Shown here: piece by piece, positions 23,937-34,987 of the stretch | Layout of the letters: each line of letters begins with the position of its first letter | How positions within the stretch are numbered: position 1 is the first letter of the stretch | Source of the DNA: Isoetes taiwanensis | Taxonomy: Eukaryota; Streptophyta; Lycopodiopsida; Isoetales; Isoetaceae | Length of the DNA: 64,000 bases | Reading direction: 5' to 3' | Assembly (NCBI GenBank): GCA_021234155.1 | Contig: JAJEKV010000002.1 | Span: 29,259,115 to 29,323,114 of the forward strand | Notes under the pieces: model-generated | Seen by the model: the letters and a program-made list of their open reading frames with translations, nothing else | Told to the model about the DNA's origin: nothing | Database searches by the model: none | Translations under genes and position numbers: made by a program

Positions 23937-24125
23937 CTCTGTATTTCTTTTGTTTCGTTCTGGTTTGGTTATTTCTGTGTTGAAACGGGGCTTGGACCCC
24001 ATGTTCTACTTTTTTGGGCTTCGGCCCTCTGATCTGTTAGGGCTTATGCCCCCTTTGTTTGTTCTGGTCCCATAACCCGATTGGGTTCCGTGGACGTTAA
24101 AATTTTCTTCCTTCCTTCCTTCCTT
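22900..24125 (+). mobile_element. ORF1-only LINE-type element with TTCC tail
   Basis: This block has an ORF1-like coding region but no reverse transcriptase. It ends with a 3' untranslated region, then CCGTGGACGTTAAAA and a TTCCTTCC tail (24107-24123), as expected for target-primed retrotransposition. A fragment sharing its 3' part lies at 53219-53516 with the same CCGTGGACGTTAAAA end. The 5' limit is not defined. It could be a non-autonomous element mobilised by a full LINE, or a deleted LINE. Confidence 0.6.
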
Positions 24126-24745
24126 AATCATCTTAGACATTTAGTTTCCTATTTTTCTGCCTCTATTTTCAGCATGTTGGCGTGGCAAATTGTAATTCAT
24201 AGGTCTAAAAGTTGCGTTTACACAAATCAATAATGTGCACATGATACATACTCTTGATCACAATCTTCTACCCAAGAGTATGTGACCTCATCTAGAGGTG
24301 ACATGGCCTCATAAAATTAGTCCACGATTTAAAACGTATGTATGAGATAAAAAAAAAAAAAAGGTTGAATGCATGAGGATATGATAGAAGCATATGACGA
24401 AGGTTTTGAATTCCTTGCAATGGGAAGATAGCACGAAGTAAAGTAGAACTTTCATGGGTTGCAATATCTTCTAGCAAAAGCTTTTAAGATGACGATTGCG
24501 CCATGACGTTAGTCGAAAAAAGAAAAACTATATTCAAAAGTTTACAAACCAGTAAGTATAAAATAAACAGCGCTGATTAATGCAAAATCTAGAATGAGGC
24601 ATGATGTGTATGGTCCAAATGGTCCCAAATGGCCGCCTTACACTTCAACAAAAGAGATGGAACGTGTCAATATGCCATTGCCTTAAACTAAGGTGTCAGG
24701 CCTTACTACAAAAGCGGGCCAATGTGCCAAAGAACCAAGAAGGAT
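24126..24745. other. No gene recognised; promoter side of the next gene
   Basis: AT-rich. This stretch should contain the promoter and 5' untranslated region of the gene starting at 24746. No clear TATA box was assigned. Confidence 0.4.
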
Positions 24746-26278
24746 ATGGCAGAACCTGGGAGTACCATGCAGGCTGTCCAGTATGCCAAATACGGTGGAG
24801 GTGCATCAGCTCTTAAGGTATGAAACTCTAACATAGGATTCAGTTTCTTCCCCTTCATCTTTTTCTTTTGGAGATTTATACTTGGTTCTCAGCATGTAAA
24901 ATTAGCTATACCTGCACCCAAGAAGGGCCAAATCTTAGTAAAAATTGAAGCTGCAACTATCAATCCGATTGATTGGAAGATTCAAACAGGAATTTTGCGT
25001 CCTGCTTTGCCTCCAAAATTCCCTCATACGCCAGGTATGCATAACTCAGGATATGAATCAAACTTCGTAGACTTAGACTGCTGAAGCTTTGCATGTATCT
25101 TGCCATATACTTTGATGCTTTTTATGCATGTAACTTAAATATGGAGGTTTTTGTTAGTTTCTGAACTTCATGCATGCATGAGGTCTTTAAAGGGACAGAT
25201 ATTGCTGGGGAAGTAATCAAATGTGGGCCAGATGCTTCTGGCTTCAACGCTGGAGATAGAGTTGTTAGCTGGCTTCCTATCTGGGTGAGCAAGTGTCCTG
25301 TGTAACATTACAATAAAACCCCCAAAATAACATTTGAAGCATTTACATTTTAGTGCAGTCTGGTGGAGCATTCGCAGAGTATGCAGTTGCATCACTGAAA
25401 TATGCTGCAAAATTACCATCGGAGGTGTCTTCTCTAGATGCCGCTGCTCTTCCTGTGGCTGCTCTTACAGCGCTTCAGAGTCTCAGAGATTCTGCTGGAG
25501 TTAAGTTTGATAGTAACTATAGTGGGAATATACTTATTACTGCAGCCTCTGGAGGTGTTGGCACTTATGCTGTACAGGTTGGTTGCATGCATTACTCATG
25601 CTTGTCAAAGAGCAGTTATATTTTTTGAGTTAATTGTGTACAAGGATAAGTGGAGGTTTTTGCATTCTTGATGTTTTTCATTGGCAAAGAGCAGTTATTT
25701 CTTGAGTTTATTTTACATAAGAATGAGGCATTTTCCATCTTGTCAAACCCTGTATATCAATTAGAGTATGATCTCCACTATGTGTTTACAAATCATATGT
25801 TATGCAGCTAGCAAAGCTTGGAGGAGCTCATGTAACAGCAACATGCGGTTCTCGGAACATTGAGCTAGTGAAAAGTCTTGGCGCTGATGAGGTGCTTGAT
25901 TACAAGACTCCAGAAGGGGCTGCATTGAAGAGTCCTTCAGGTTGCAAATTTGATGCTGTTATTCATTGTACAACAGGTATACCATGGTCGACATTTCAGC
26001 CTGTTCTTGCTCCAAAGGGGAAGGTTATTGACCTCACACCTAATTTTGGTGGCATGGTACGAGGTGCTACAAATTTCCTTACTTTTTCCAAGCAGAAGTT
26101 AGTGCCATTTGTCATGGCAGCAAATCAGAAGGATTTAGAGTTTCTAGTCAATCTGATCAAAGAAAAGAAACTAAGGACTGTAGTTGATTCAAAGTTCTCA
26201 CTGGCAGAGGCTGCACAAGCATGGTCAAAGAGCATGGAGGGTCATGCTACAGGCAAGGTGCTAGTGGTAGTAGACTGA
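24746..26278 (+). CDS. Quinone oxidoreductase, chloroplast-envelope (ceQORH) type
   Basis: A medium-chain dehydrogenase/reductase of the zeta-crystallin/quinone oxidoreductase family, which uses NADPH to reduce quinone-like or enone substrates. It is closest by recall to the plant inner-envelope protein ceQORH, which lacks a cleavable transit peptide. Five coding exons with GT-AG borders and matching phases: 24746-24817, 24893-25034, 25193-25284, 25359-25577, 25808-26278. The product is 331 residues, close to the family length near 329. Visible blocks: the N-terminal catalytic fold with NPIDWKIQTG and TDIAGEV, the Rossmann glycine motif AASGGVGTYAVQ, then LGADEVLDYKTPEGAALKSP and the C-terminal HATGKVLVVVD. 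No zinc-ligand pattern is evident, as expected for quinone oxidoreductases. No lesion is seen, so the gene looks functional. It lies 3.5 kb upstream of a more distant relative at 29814. Confidence 0.9.
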
Positions 26279-27743
26279 AAAATGATTCAACATTGTACTT
26301 CCTGTGTAGTCTGTAGTATTATAATGTCCTGTGTGTAAATATCTGCCTTATCTTAAACCTACTATTTGGTAGTAATAACTGCTGCGAAATCTTGTGCTAT
26401 ATAGCACTGAAGGGAAGTCACTCTTCTTAAGATCTGCATCACTGCTAGCTAGTATAATATTCCAGCGGGATATGGTGTGGCTGGATTTTGTTCGAGATGA
26501 GCGATGCATTTTTTTTTGGTGTGGCTGGATTATGTTTGTGATGAGCTAGGGAGTAACCCATCAGGAGACCCATTTCTATGGGTTATTATTCCATTACTCT
26601 TTTGACTAGGTAATCAATGAGCGAGCAGCTCTACTAGAATGAATCTCTTGCACATCCAACATGCGTCGATTGTTTCATGGTGTGCCCACACCTGAAAGGA
26701 CTTGCGTGAACATGCAACATCGTGTATAGGAGCGAAAGTTAAAGGCTTTTTATAACTAGTTGCCCTCCTGCATAAAATAGTAGGTTTCCCAGTTCATTTT
26801 TGCCGTCTTCTTTTTTCCATTTTTGGCAATTTTCTGTTAGTATGCGGCTGCAGTGGGCTTTGCAGTAGCATGGAGGTGATGCAGCGTTTGAGGTTGAGGA
26901 TGGTATGGTCATCCATTTAAGTAATATCTACCTACCTATTTTGCTGCTACTTTTCGAATTGGACAGTTCATAAGAAATTTAACTGCTAAAAGCAAAACAA
27001 CAGCTGAACATGATGAGAAGATTTAAGCTATTTTTTCCTGCCCAATGGGAAAACAGATTAATTTGTTTATGATTACTTGAAGAAAAACAGAGGACTAACT
27101 AGTATGTGACTTTTGTGGTGGTTAGTTTCTTAATTGTGAAAGAAAAGGAGGGGTTGGCTTTGCCCCTTTAGCATAGTATCTGTGTGGGTTAGTTTTTTAA
27201 TTGTGTTGCTTGTGTTCTTGCTCTATCAAGGTTGTCTATTTTTGGAGGGACTGATTGCTCTGGGGAAATTTACCTAAATTTTCTCCCGAGCAAGATTCTC
27301 CAACGGAATCAAAATGCGTTTGAAATTTATCACAATTTTGTATTTTTCGGTTTGTCTCCGCAGGTCTTCGTTGATGATGCTATTGGCAACGCTAGATGAG
27401 TTGCAGATCAACAAGTGATCGATTGCAGTATTTGGCTTGAAAGATTTTAGGCCTAATGGCTAAATTTTAAGCACTCTTTTCTTTTCTTTTTCAATGTTGG
27501 TGTCTTTTTTTTTTTCACATCAGCCCTACCAGGCTTTCTGTCTTTCTTGTAATTCTAGCTTATCCACGTAGCAATTCCATCTCAACCAAATCTTTTCGCA
27601 CACCACAGTGTTTCTTTTAATTCTAGCTTATCCACATAGCAATTCCATCTCAACCAAATTTGAGGTGGCATTATAACATACTGTTAGATCTTCATTAGAT
27701 AAGCTTCAAAAGGATATTACAGAGAGCCCTATATTTCCAAAGC
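26279..27743. other. No gene recognised; one direct duplication
   Basis: This is 3' flank of the oxidoreductase followed by AT-rich sequence. A phrase containing AATTCTAGCTTATCCAC and GCAATTCCATCTCAACCAAA occurs twice (about 27550-27594 and 27616-27660). Nothing else is visible. Confidence 0.4.
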
Positions 27744-28669
27744 TTGAAGTTAATTGTTTATGTTCCTCTAACTTCAAGGATCGAGTTCCAGCATAAAGTA
27801 TCTCACGCGTATTCGAAGTCCATCATCATGCTATTGGACATTTGTTATTTCTGCCTTCTCTTAAGGATCAAGGTGTTTGGTTCCACAAGTATCACTACAC
27901 AAAAACAAAGAGTAAGGTGGGACAGTTGGCACTAATAAACTCTCCTATACTATGGCAAATTTATAAAGGTATGAGTGATAGGCATGTTCTTATGGAATTT
28001 CGATGCTTATTAGCAAGAAAAGTAGGCAGGTTATTGATTGAAAGAAGCGGGGTTCGAGGTGGTGCAAAAGCCTTCATTCTGATAAGCATATTTGCTTCCT
28101 TGTTCAAGAATGTGCAGACATTAAAAGTTGCACCACAAACATATACCTTTTAAAGCGTTAGTGAGAGTTTCTCTCGATCAGATATTTTATAGAGAATGGA
28201 GAAAAAGGATCCATGAGATTGGTGGACAAGAAACTGCCTATGAGGTGGACTCGAGTAGTTTTACATTCAAGTAAGTATCTTTCTCTTTTCTCCTATTTAA
28301 TGATGTGATCTGCTGCTTTTTTAGGTACAGGTTACCAAAACAAACTTTATATTGCAATTTCTTTGTTCAATGTAAAAAAAAAAGCAAAAAGAAAATTGTC
28401 AATAGTGTTGGAAAACAGTGGAAGAGCATTGTGTAAGGATTGCTTCTATTGAATTAGTAGTGCACATGGGGAATTCTTGGTCTCAAAGTTTGAACGTTGA
28501 AGCGGGGTGGACATTATTGGAATGCAGAAGGTTACTAGAGTCGCTCATTGGATTTTCTGAATTCCAATTTCTAATGGACGACAAGAAGGTAGGATATAGA
28601 AGGGAATACACAATAACATGCCAGGATTGTGTGCCTCCTCGTACTTTGAGGATTCAATGTAATGATTGA
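27744..28669 (+). CDS. Unrecognised coding-like region, two small frames
   Basis: A 103-codon frame (27842-28153) and an 84-codon frame (28418-28669) lie on the plus strand. Between them, near 28153-28270, a coding-like phrase (REWRKRIHEIGGQETAYEVD) ends at a GTAAGT donor-like site (28270). The second frame contains VEAGWTLLECRRLLESLIGF and DCVPPRTLRIQCND, a compact alpha/beta composition that might be a ubiquitin-like or PB1-like fold. This is only an impression. It may be part of one decayed gene. Confidence 0.25.
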
Positions 28670-29813
28670 TGTCTTTGTGAATGAATACAAAAAAAAAAAG
28701 GTTTTCCTAATGCATTTGGGTTCAATTCCCAAAGAAGGTCATGATGCAGTATTGTTCCCATTTCTGGGTGCTAAGTATTTCCTCATGGCAGGTTGGAGGG
28801 TCTGCTATGTCTTCAACAATCTAATTGGTTGGTGTTTTCTACGCTCAATTGTGAAGAGGAAAGTCCAGGACGTATGTTTCTTGTGCAGTCGAGTTGAAAG
28901 GTTGTATGTTTCTTGTGCAGGCTAGTTGAAAACTATAGAAAGGTTAGAAAAAAAAAAAACAAAAGCATGGCAATGAATGACGACAAGATTGCGTATTAAC
29001 AATGGATCTTGTAATTGCACAAGAAAATAATGCTATAGCTAGCAGGAATGAATGCATTATTAGTATTATTCTAGCAAGAATGAACACATTGTGTGTGTTA
29101 TGGCTAGCGGATGTGAATACATTATGTGCCATGATAGCATTATAAATTGGACTTAACGTTGTACACATTCTAAAGATGAATAATAATGCACCAGATGTAT
29201 CTGTTACATTGAGAGGAATGTTGGGGTGGTAAATGCAAAAGGGAAAATAAAACTCGAATTTGATACCATAGGTTGAAGGTCATTGTTGCTCCTTATACAC
29301 AAGACAAAAATAGAAGACTTGTTGCATTGATATTTGATTGAGCTGGCACATCATAAGAAAATTTCTGGTATATTTTGCATGCATATTTCGATGAGGACAA
29401 CACAAATTTTTGGTGGAGAACTGTGTGGAGGAACATTAGGAAATTTTCAATAGGATGTAAAATGTTTGCCCATCAATGTTCACCTCTTGTTCTTGGATGT
29501 GTCAGATGAAAGATCAACCTCACTATGCTACCAAATCAACAAGGCACATTTGGGAGTGCGAATCATCAACACCAGTGGCCTACCAAATGAACAGGCAAAT
29601 CAAAGTCTGAAATTTTCAAGGGGGCCAAGAAAAGCATATGCTCGTGAATATTACTTCAGATAAACCATTCGCACTAGTAATCCAAAAAAACAACATCAGC
29701 TATGGTGGTCGCACTTAGGCAGGCCCTGATCTCTGAAGCCCATAAAAAGAAACGCACATTCTTCTCATTTTTTACATTGCCATTCTCTACGCTCTGCAGC
29801 AAAAATTGCCACC
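28670..29813. other. No gene recognised
   Basis: Short repeated phrases near 29034-29110 (GCTAGC..GAATG, with ACATTATGTG-like tails) form a degenerate repeat. The last 80 bp should hold the leader of the reductase gene that starts at 29814. Confidence 0.4.
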
Positions 29814-30003
29814 ATGAAGAGCGCGCAAATCTTGCTTGCTAGCTATCCCAAAGGATGGGTTTCTGAATCCGACTTTGAAATTACTACCGTTGAATTTGAG
29901 GACAAGGTCCGCCCTGGCTCCGGCGATGTTCTCCTTCGCTTGGTTTGGATCTCTGCGGACCCGTACCTGCGGGGTCGAATGAACCCGGTCCCTCTTACGA
30001 AAT

Positions 30004-30687
30004 ATGGGCAAGAAGAAAGCTTCCTCTTCCTCTCAGGAGGAGGAGGATCCGGTGATGCAAATGCTTCTAGAATTGAAAGATGAAGTGCAACAACTCCGAC
30101 TAGTTGTTACCAAACTGACCGATCAAAACAAGGAGCTTACTTCCCAAAACCTTGAACTGAAAACCCTGCTGCAGAAACCTCCAGATCAGAGTCATAAGTT
30201 GCAGGATACAATTGAAGAATTGCAGACTAAATTGGCAAATTTGGTGGCTGACACCAAAGAGCAGATGACATTGCATCAGGACAGGTTATCTTCTGAAAAG
30301 ATCGAACAAGAAGCTAGAGCTCGTAACCTCAAGGTCTCGGGACTAGAGGAATTTGAAGGAGAAGATACATCTGCCATCATTGGGCAATTCTTCAAGGACA
30401 CAATGCACTTGCATGAGCCACAATTTGAGCATTGTAGGCGAATTGGGAAGGGTCTCAAGAGGCCAATCCTAATTAAATTCAGATCTGTGGAAGCCAAAGA
30501 CCGAGTACTGCAAAATCGTAGCTCATTAAAAGGTCATGCCATTTGGCTAGATCATGACCTGACTCCAGCACAACAAGAAATTAGGAAGCGTGAATGGAGC
30601 AAGGTTAAGGAGGCAAGGGCAGAAGGGATAGTAGCTTTCTTGAATAGTGCAGGAAAGGCAGTGATAACTAGACGGAGACGAGATTAG
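30004..30687 (+). CDS. LINE ORF1 protein, coiled-coil plus RRM-like
   Basis: A 227-residue protein expected to bind LINE RNA and act as a chaperone. Order of parts: basic start (MGKKKASSSSQEEED), a coiled coil over about residues 18-105 with regular Leu/Gln/Lys heptads, an RRM-like region starting RNLKVSGLEEFEGED (about residue 115) with RPILIKFRS as a strand, then the C-terminal block DHDLTPAQQEIRKREWSKVK and a basic end. This resembles the vertebrate-L1-like ORF1 type more than the zinc-knuckle ORF1 usual in plant L1 elements, as far as I recall. It is intact. It ends in TAG, and ORF2 follows in the same frame 21 nt later. Confidence 0.8.
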   Translation: MGKKKASSSSQEEEDPVMQMLLELKDEVQQLRLVVTKLTDQNKELTSQNLELKTLLQKPPDQSHKLQDTIEELQTKLANLVADTKEQMTLHQDRLSSEKIEQEARARNLKVSGLEEFEGEDTSAIIGQFFKDTMHLHEPQFEHCRRIGKGLKRPILIKFRSVEAKDRVLQNRSSLKGHAIWLDHDLTPAQQEIRKREWSKVKEARAEGIVAFLNSAGKAVITRRRRD

Positions 30688-30708
30688 GGATTTCGGACCT
30701 TGAAGGTC

Positions 30709-33700
30709 ATGGCATGGAACGTCCGAGGTCTATCATATGAAAAGATGCAAGCAGCAAAACAGACATGGCATGATAAAGATCTGTTACTGTTATCTGAGAC
30801 ATGGGAACACCAATCAAGAGTGCTTCCAGATCTGCAAGGGTTTCAATTGGTAGGAAATGTCTGGAATGAGAAAGAGCCTGGTGTGGGAAGAGGATTTGGC
30901 GGGGTAGCTGCATATGCTAGATCTGATATTGCTCACAAGGTGCACATGCATTCCAAACATGAGCACAATCAATATTTATGGATGCATTTAGAACACGCTG
31001 GCAGGCATACATATGTAGCTATATGCTACTTTGCTCCTTTGAACATGCACATTTACGACCAGCTAGAACATGGCAGGTCAAACCCATTTCACGATCTGTG
31101 CAAAGACACACTCCAATTCAGCGAGTTAGGGGAAGTATTACTGGTCGGTGACTTCAATGCCAGAACAAAGAATTTGCAGGCTGTATCGTTTGAGAACCCC
31201 CTAAATGATGTAAGGCTGATTGAAACGGAGGATACTCTCTTTCACAGACAATCAGCAGACCTTGTGAAGAATTGCATGGGAGATTTGCTCCTAGAGCTAG
31301 GAACGATCTGTAATTTGAAAGTATTGAACGGTACTGGTCGCTTCCCAAATTCACATAACAATACATGTTTCAGCCATCTAGGAGCAAGCACAGTAGATTA
31401 TTTGATGGGAAACAGCTCTAACTCTGTGCTTGACTTCTGTGTCCTGGATAAATTACCGGAATCAGACCATGCACCATTGTGCTTTGAGCTTCTAGGAGGA
31501 GTCTCTGGCAAGCAAAACAAAGCAAGCTTTACATCTAGATTAAGGATAGACTACCGGAAAAGTAGTAAATATGCAGATTGTCTGGAAGAATCTATCAGGG
31601 GGGTTACTTGGACAGGAGACATTGAGATGGATGCGATTAAATTCTCTGAGCTGCTATATGCAGCTGCTATGGACATCTTTGGATGCACTAAGGAAAGAAA
31701 ACATGGAAACAAAGGCTGGTGGGATGCCGAATGCAGAATGGCACGAGCCCAATTACCTGCTGGCTGCATGTACAAGCCGAAATGGTACAAAGACCTCCTG
31801 CGAAGAAAGAAAAGAACTTATTTGAAACAAAGACAGATTAACTTGCTGAATTGGTTTAGTGCGCATCCTAAGACTTTCTGGAAGCAGATGTCACCTGCAA
31901 TACCACAGGCAGACTTAGATCCCGTGGAACTGTTAGATATGATCAAAGAACTATATGCCAAGGATTCCGAAGGTATGCCAACACAGGCAGTAAATGAGGA
32001 TCTGTTCAGAGATTATGAAGTAGAATTTGCTCTCCAAAACATGAGTAACGGAAAGGCAGCAGATTTACAGGGTTTTAGTATCGAGCTACTGAAGTGGAGT
32101 GGAGACGGTGCCATTGAAGTGATCACAAATTTGATGAACATGGCTGTTAGGCAGGGCCTGCCACGCAGCTGGAAGACAAACAGGGTGATCCCTATCCACA
32201 AGTCTGGTGACAAAAGAAATGTGCGGAATTACAGAACCATTTTGGTTGGCAGTATGTTTGCTAAGCTCTTGGGCAGCTTGCTGGAAAAGAAACTCAGCTC
32301 GTGGGCTGATGAGACGGGCAAGAGAGCAAGATGCCAGGCTGGTTTCCGAAAATTTCACTGCACCCTAGACCATGCTCTTAGTCTGCGGGTGTTGTTTGAA
32401 AAAGCAAAGAACCCAAGGCAAGCCCTCTATCTTGCATTCATAGATTTCCAAAAAGCATTCGATACAGTCCCACGAAGAGACTTGGGTATGAGAATGGAGC
32501 AACTTGGTGTTCCTGAAGGGATCAGAGGTGCCATATCCCAACTATACTCTGAGGTAATAGTAAAGTTACCAGCTGATATAGCCCAGGAAGTCAATAACAC
32601 AATTGGCGTGAGGCAGGGGTGCCCTTTGTCCCCCACTCTGTTCGGTCTGTATATAGACGAGCTTGAGGATTGGCTATGTACCAAGGGTTTGTATGGCTCT
32701 GTGTTAGGTGATTTCCTTGTGCAGCTCCTCCTCTACGCTGATGATGTGGTTCTGATAGCGAGTAAACCAGAAGGGCTCCAATCTCATCTTGACCATCTGG
32801 CTACATTTTGTGAGGCAAAGCACATGAAAGTTAATCTGGCAAAATCCAAGGTGATGGTTGTAGGGACAGTTCTCCGCCCGGAATTCACATACCAGGGTAG
32901 AGCCATGGAATTAGTGGATAGCTACAAATATCTGGGGCTGGAATTCTCCGCTAAATACAGTTGGAAGGATTGCATTAAGAAAAGAGTTCAAGGAGGCAAG
33001 GCAGCTTTGTACAGTATGCTATCCAGATGTCACAGAGCCTCTCTCACAAACTGGGATCTTAAAAAGATCTTGTTTAGAACACTGGTGCAGACCGTTGTTT
33101 TGTATGGCTCGCCAATTTGGGGGCCGGGAGCTTCATTGCAGCAATGGGCTCAAGTGGAAATGGTGTTAAAAACCTTTCTGCGGGAAGAATTGGGAACCAA
33201 AACTCAGATCCCCTATGCAATAGTACTTGCAGAAGCTGGTATGCTCCCTCTTGAAGCGGAGGCTCTGTATCAAACTTTGAACTTCATCACTCGGGTCCGT
33301 AAGCAGCCAGAAGATAGGTTATCCAGGTTGGCTTTGGATCAGTCTGCAGCATCGGGATGGTATCACGATGTCAATTTATGGGCTGCGAAATGGGGGATTT
33401 CTTTGGATCAGCTCCCTGACACAGATATAGGAACTCGTGATCTTGTGCAAACTCGGGCAGTAGAGAAATTATGGGCAGAGAAAGGTTCCCGAATGGTCAC
33501 ATACATTTCAGAAGTCAATCCTTTGTTGGTATATTCCGAGCAAGGGTATTTGAGTGCTCACATCCCCAGGTATTTAAAGCAATGCATAGCGAGATATAGA
33601 ACGAGTTCCCACAAGTTACATGTTGAGACAGGCAGATGGTCTGGTACTCCGAAAGATGAAAGGTTTTGTAGGGTGTGTGAGACAACCTTGGTTGAAGACG

Positions 33701-33861
33701 AGACTCATACGTTCCTATATTGCCCGGCTTATGAAGATATTCGAGTGAAATTTTGCATAATAGATACCAGTTTTTCATCCCTATTACAGCAAGATCCAAT
33801 GAAGTTGGGTCTATATTTTAAGGCGGTAGAAACACACCGTTCTTTGGTTTTAAATCTGTGA
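30709..33861 (+). CDS. LINE ORF2: endonuclease and reverse transcriptase
   Basis: A 1050-residue polyprotein from the ATG at 30709. N-terminal AP-like endonuclease: MAWNVRGLS, LLLSETWEHQ (about residue 30), VGDFNART (about 148), STVDY and SDHAPL (about 251). Reverse transcriptase: NYRTILVGSMFAKLL, FIDFQKAFDTVPR, RQGCPLSPTLFGLYIDEL and the catalytic LLLYADDVVLIA (YADD near 676-679), then YKYLGLEFS. A C-terminal CCHC-like finger follows (FCRVCE...HTFLYC, near 986). All catalytic motifs are present and there is no internal stop. No RNase H domain was recognised. The clade (L1, RTE or other) cannot be settled by eye. It makes a cDNA copy at the nicked target. Confidence 0.92.
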   Translation: MAWNVRGLSYEKMQAAKQTWHDKDLLLLSETWEHQSRVLPDLQGFQLVGNVWNEKEPGVGRGFGGVAAYARSDIAHKVHMHSKHEHNQYLWMHLEHAGRHTYVAICYFAPLNMHIYDQLEHGRSNPFHDLCKDTLQFSELGEVLLVGDFNARTKNLQAVSFENPLNDVRLIETEDTLFHRQSADLVKNCMGDLLLELGTICNLKVLNGTGRFPNSHNNTCFSHLGASTVDYLMGNSSNSVLDFCVLDKLPESDHAPLCFELLGGVSGKQNKASFTSRLRIDYRKSSKYADCLEESIRGVTWTGDIEMDAIKFSELLYAAAMDIFGCTKERKHGNKGWWDAECRMARAQLPAGCMYKPKWYKDLLRRKKRTYLKQRQINLLNWFSAHPKTFWKQMSPAIPQADLDPVELLDMIKELYAKDSEGMPTQAVNEDLFRDYEVEFALQNMSNGKAADLQGFSIELLKWSGDGAIEVITNLMNMAVRQGLPRSWKTNRVIPIHKSGDKRNVRNYRTILVGSMFAKLLGSLLEKKLSSWADETGKRARCQAGFRKFHCTLDHALSLRVLFEKAKNPRQALYLAFIDFQKAFDTVPRRDLGMRMEQLGVPEGIRGAISQLYSEVIVKLPADIAQEVNNTIGVRQGCPLSPTLFGLYIDELEDWLCTKGLYGSVLGDFLVQLLLYADDVVLIASKPEGLQSHLDHLATFCEAKHMKVNLAKSKVMVVGTVLRPEFTYQGRAMELVDSYKYLGLEFSAKYSWKDCIKKRVQGGKAALYSMLSRCHRASLTNWDLKKILFRTLVQTVVLYGSPIWGPGASLQQWAQVEMVLKTFLREELGTKTQIPYAIVLAEAGMLPLEAEALYQTLNFITRVRKQPEDRLSRLALDQSAASGWYHDVNLWAAKWGISLDQLPDTDIGTRDLVQTRAVEKLWAEKGSRMVTYISEVNPLLVYSEQGYLSAHIPRYLKQCIARYRTSSHKLHVETGRWSGTPKDERFCRVCETTLVEDETHTFLYCPAYEDIRVKFCIIDTSFSSLLQQDPMKLGLYFKAVETHRSLVLNL

Positions 33862-33918
33862 ACAGAACACATGTACATGTCGCTCCATGACCTTCAAGGT
33901 CCTTAGTGGGCGTGATTT

Positions 33919-33962
33919 TTAATACATTATTACATTATTATTATTATTATTATTATTATTAC
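33919..33962 (+). repeat. ATT-repeat tail of the LINE
   Basis: ACATTATT followed by a run of ATT units closes the LINE. Such microsatellite tails take the place of poly-A in several non-LTR clades. Confidence 0.85.
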
Positions 33963-34341
33963 ATTCAACATTTTGAGCTTGGAAAGGTGGGTTTTCATTC
34001 ACAATTTCTAACATGCAGTTCAAAGTTTGATTTATGTCTTCTTTTGATACTTCTCCTGGTTTTTTTTGCAGCCTATTGAAACTGGTTGCATAGGAAAAGT
34101 TGTGGATTCTGATAGTCCCAATTTCAAGCCTGGAGACATTGTACAGGGACAGCTGCCTGTTAGTGAATATGTGCTTGTTTCCAAAGGCCAAGGAATTAAG
34201 AAGATTGATGATGCTGGAGTCCCCTCATCATACTACCTTGGGGTTCTTGGTAACATAGAGTTTTTTGTCTATTTGCCTTGTAGCATATATATGGTTATAA
34301 CAATTACCTGCATATGATAGATTGTACATCTGTTTATATAA

Positions 34342-34557
<216 letters not shown>

Positions 34558-34780
34558 TGATGATGATGCAACCAACAAGAAGCAGCATTTGACTGATTGC
34601 ATGTAGGTTAGGCTGCTCAAAGAGTATGGTTTTGATGATGCTTTCAATTATAAGACAGAAGCAGACTGGGATGCAACTCTGGCAAGGTAGCCTTCTATAA
34701 CACTTGCTGCATTATAGTTTCTGTTCAATTTCACTTCTGAAAGCATCTTTTCTAAAATAAGTGTCAGAACTGAGATCTGA

Positions 34781-34987
<207 letters not shown>

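Larger units (their letters stand above)
30004..33955 (+). mobile_element. Near-intact LINE with ORF1, ORF2 and ATT-repeat tail
   Basis: The element begins at or just before the ORF1 ATG (30004). It contains two open frames (ORF1 30004-30687 and ORF2 30709-33861), a 3' untranslated region ending GTGGGCGTGATTTTTAATA, and a tail of ATT/ACATTATT units (33919-33962). No poly-A is present. There is essentially no 5' untranslated region, which means either 5' truncation at that point or a very short leader. A decayed relative on the minus strand (54737-58563) shares the protein order and the GGGCGTGAT 3' terminus. No clear target-site duplication was found. The long intact frames indicate a young insertion. 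Confidence 0.9.

Noticed and set aside
28700-28740. GGTTCAATTCCC as a tRNA T-arm
   Set aside because: No acceptor, D-arm or anticodon pairing could be built around it. No tRNA gene was found in the window.
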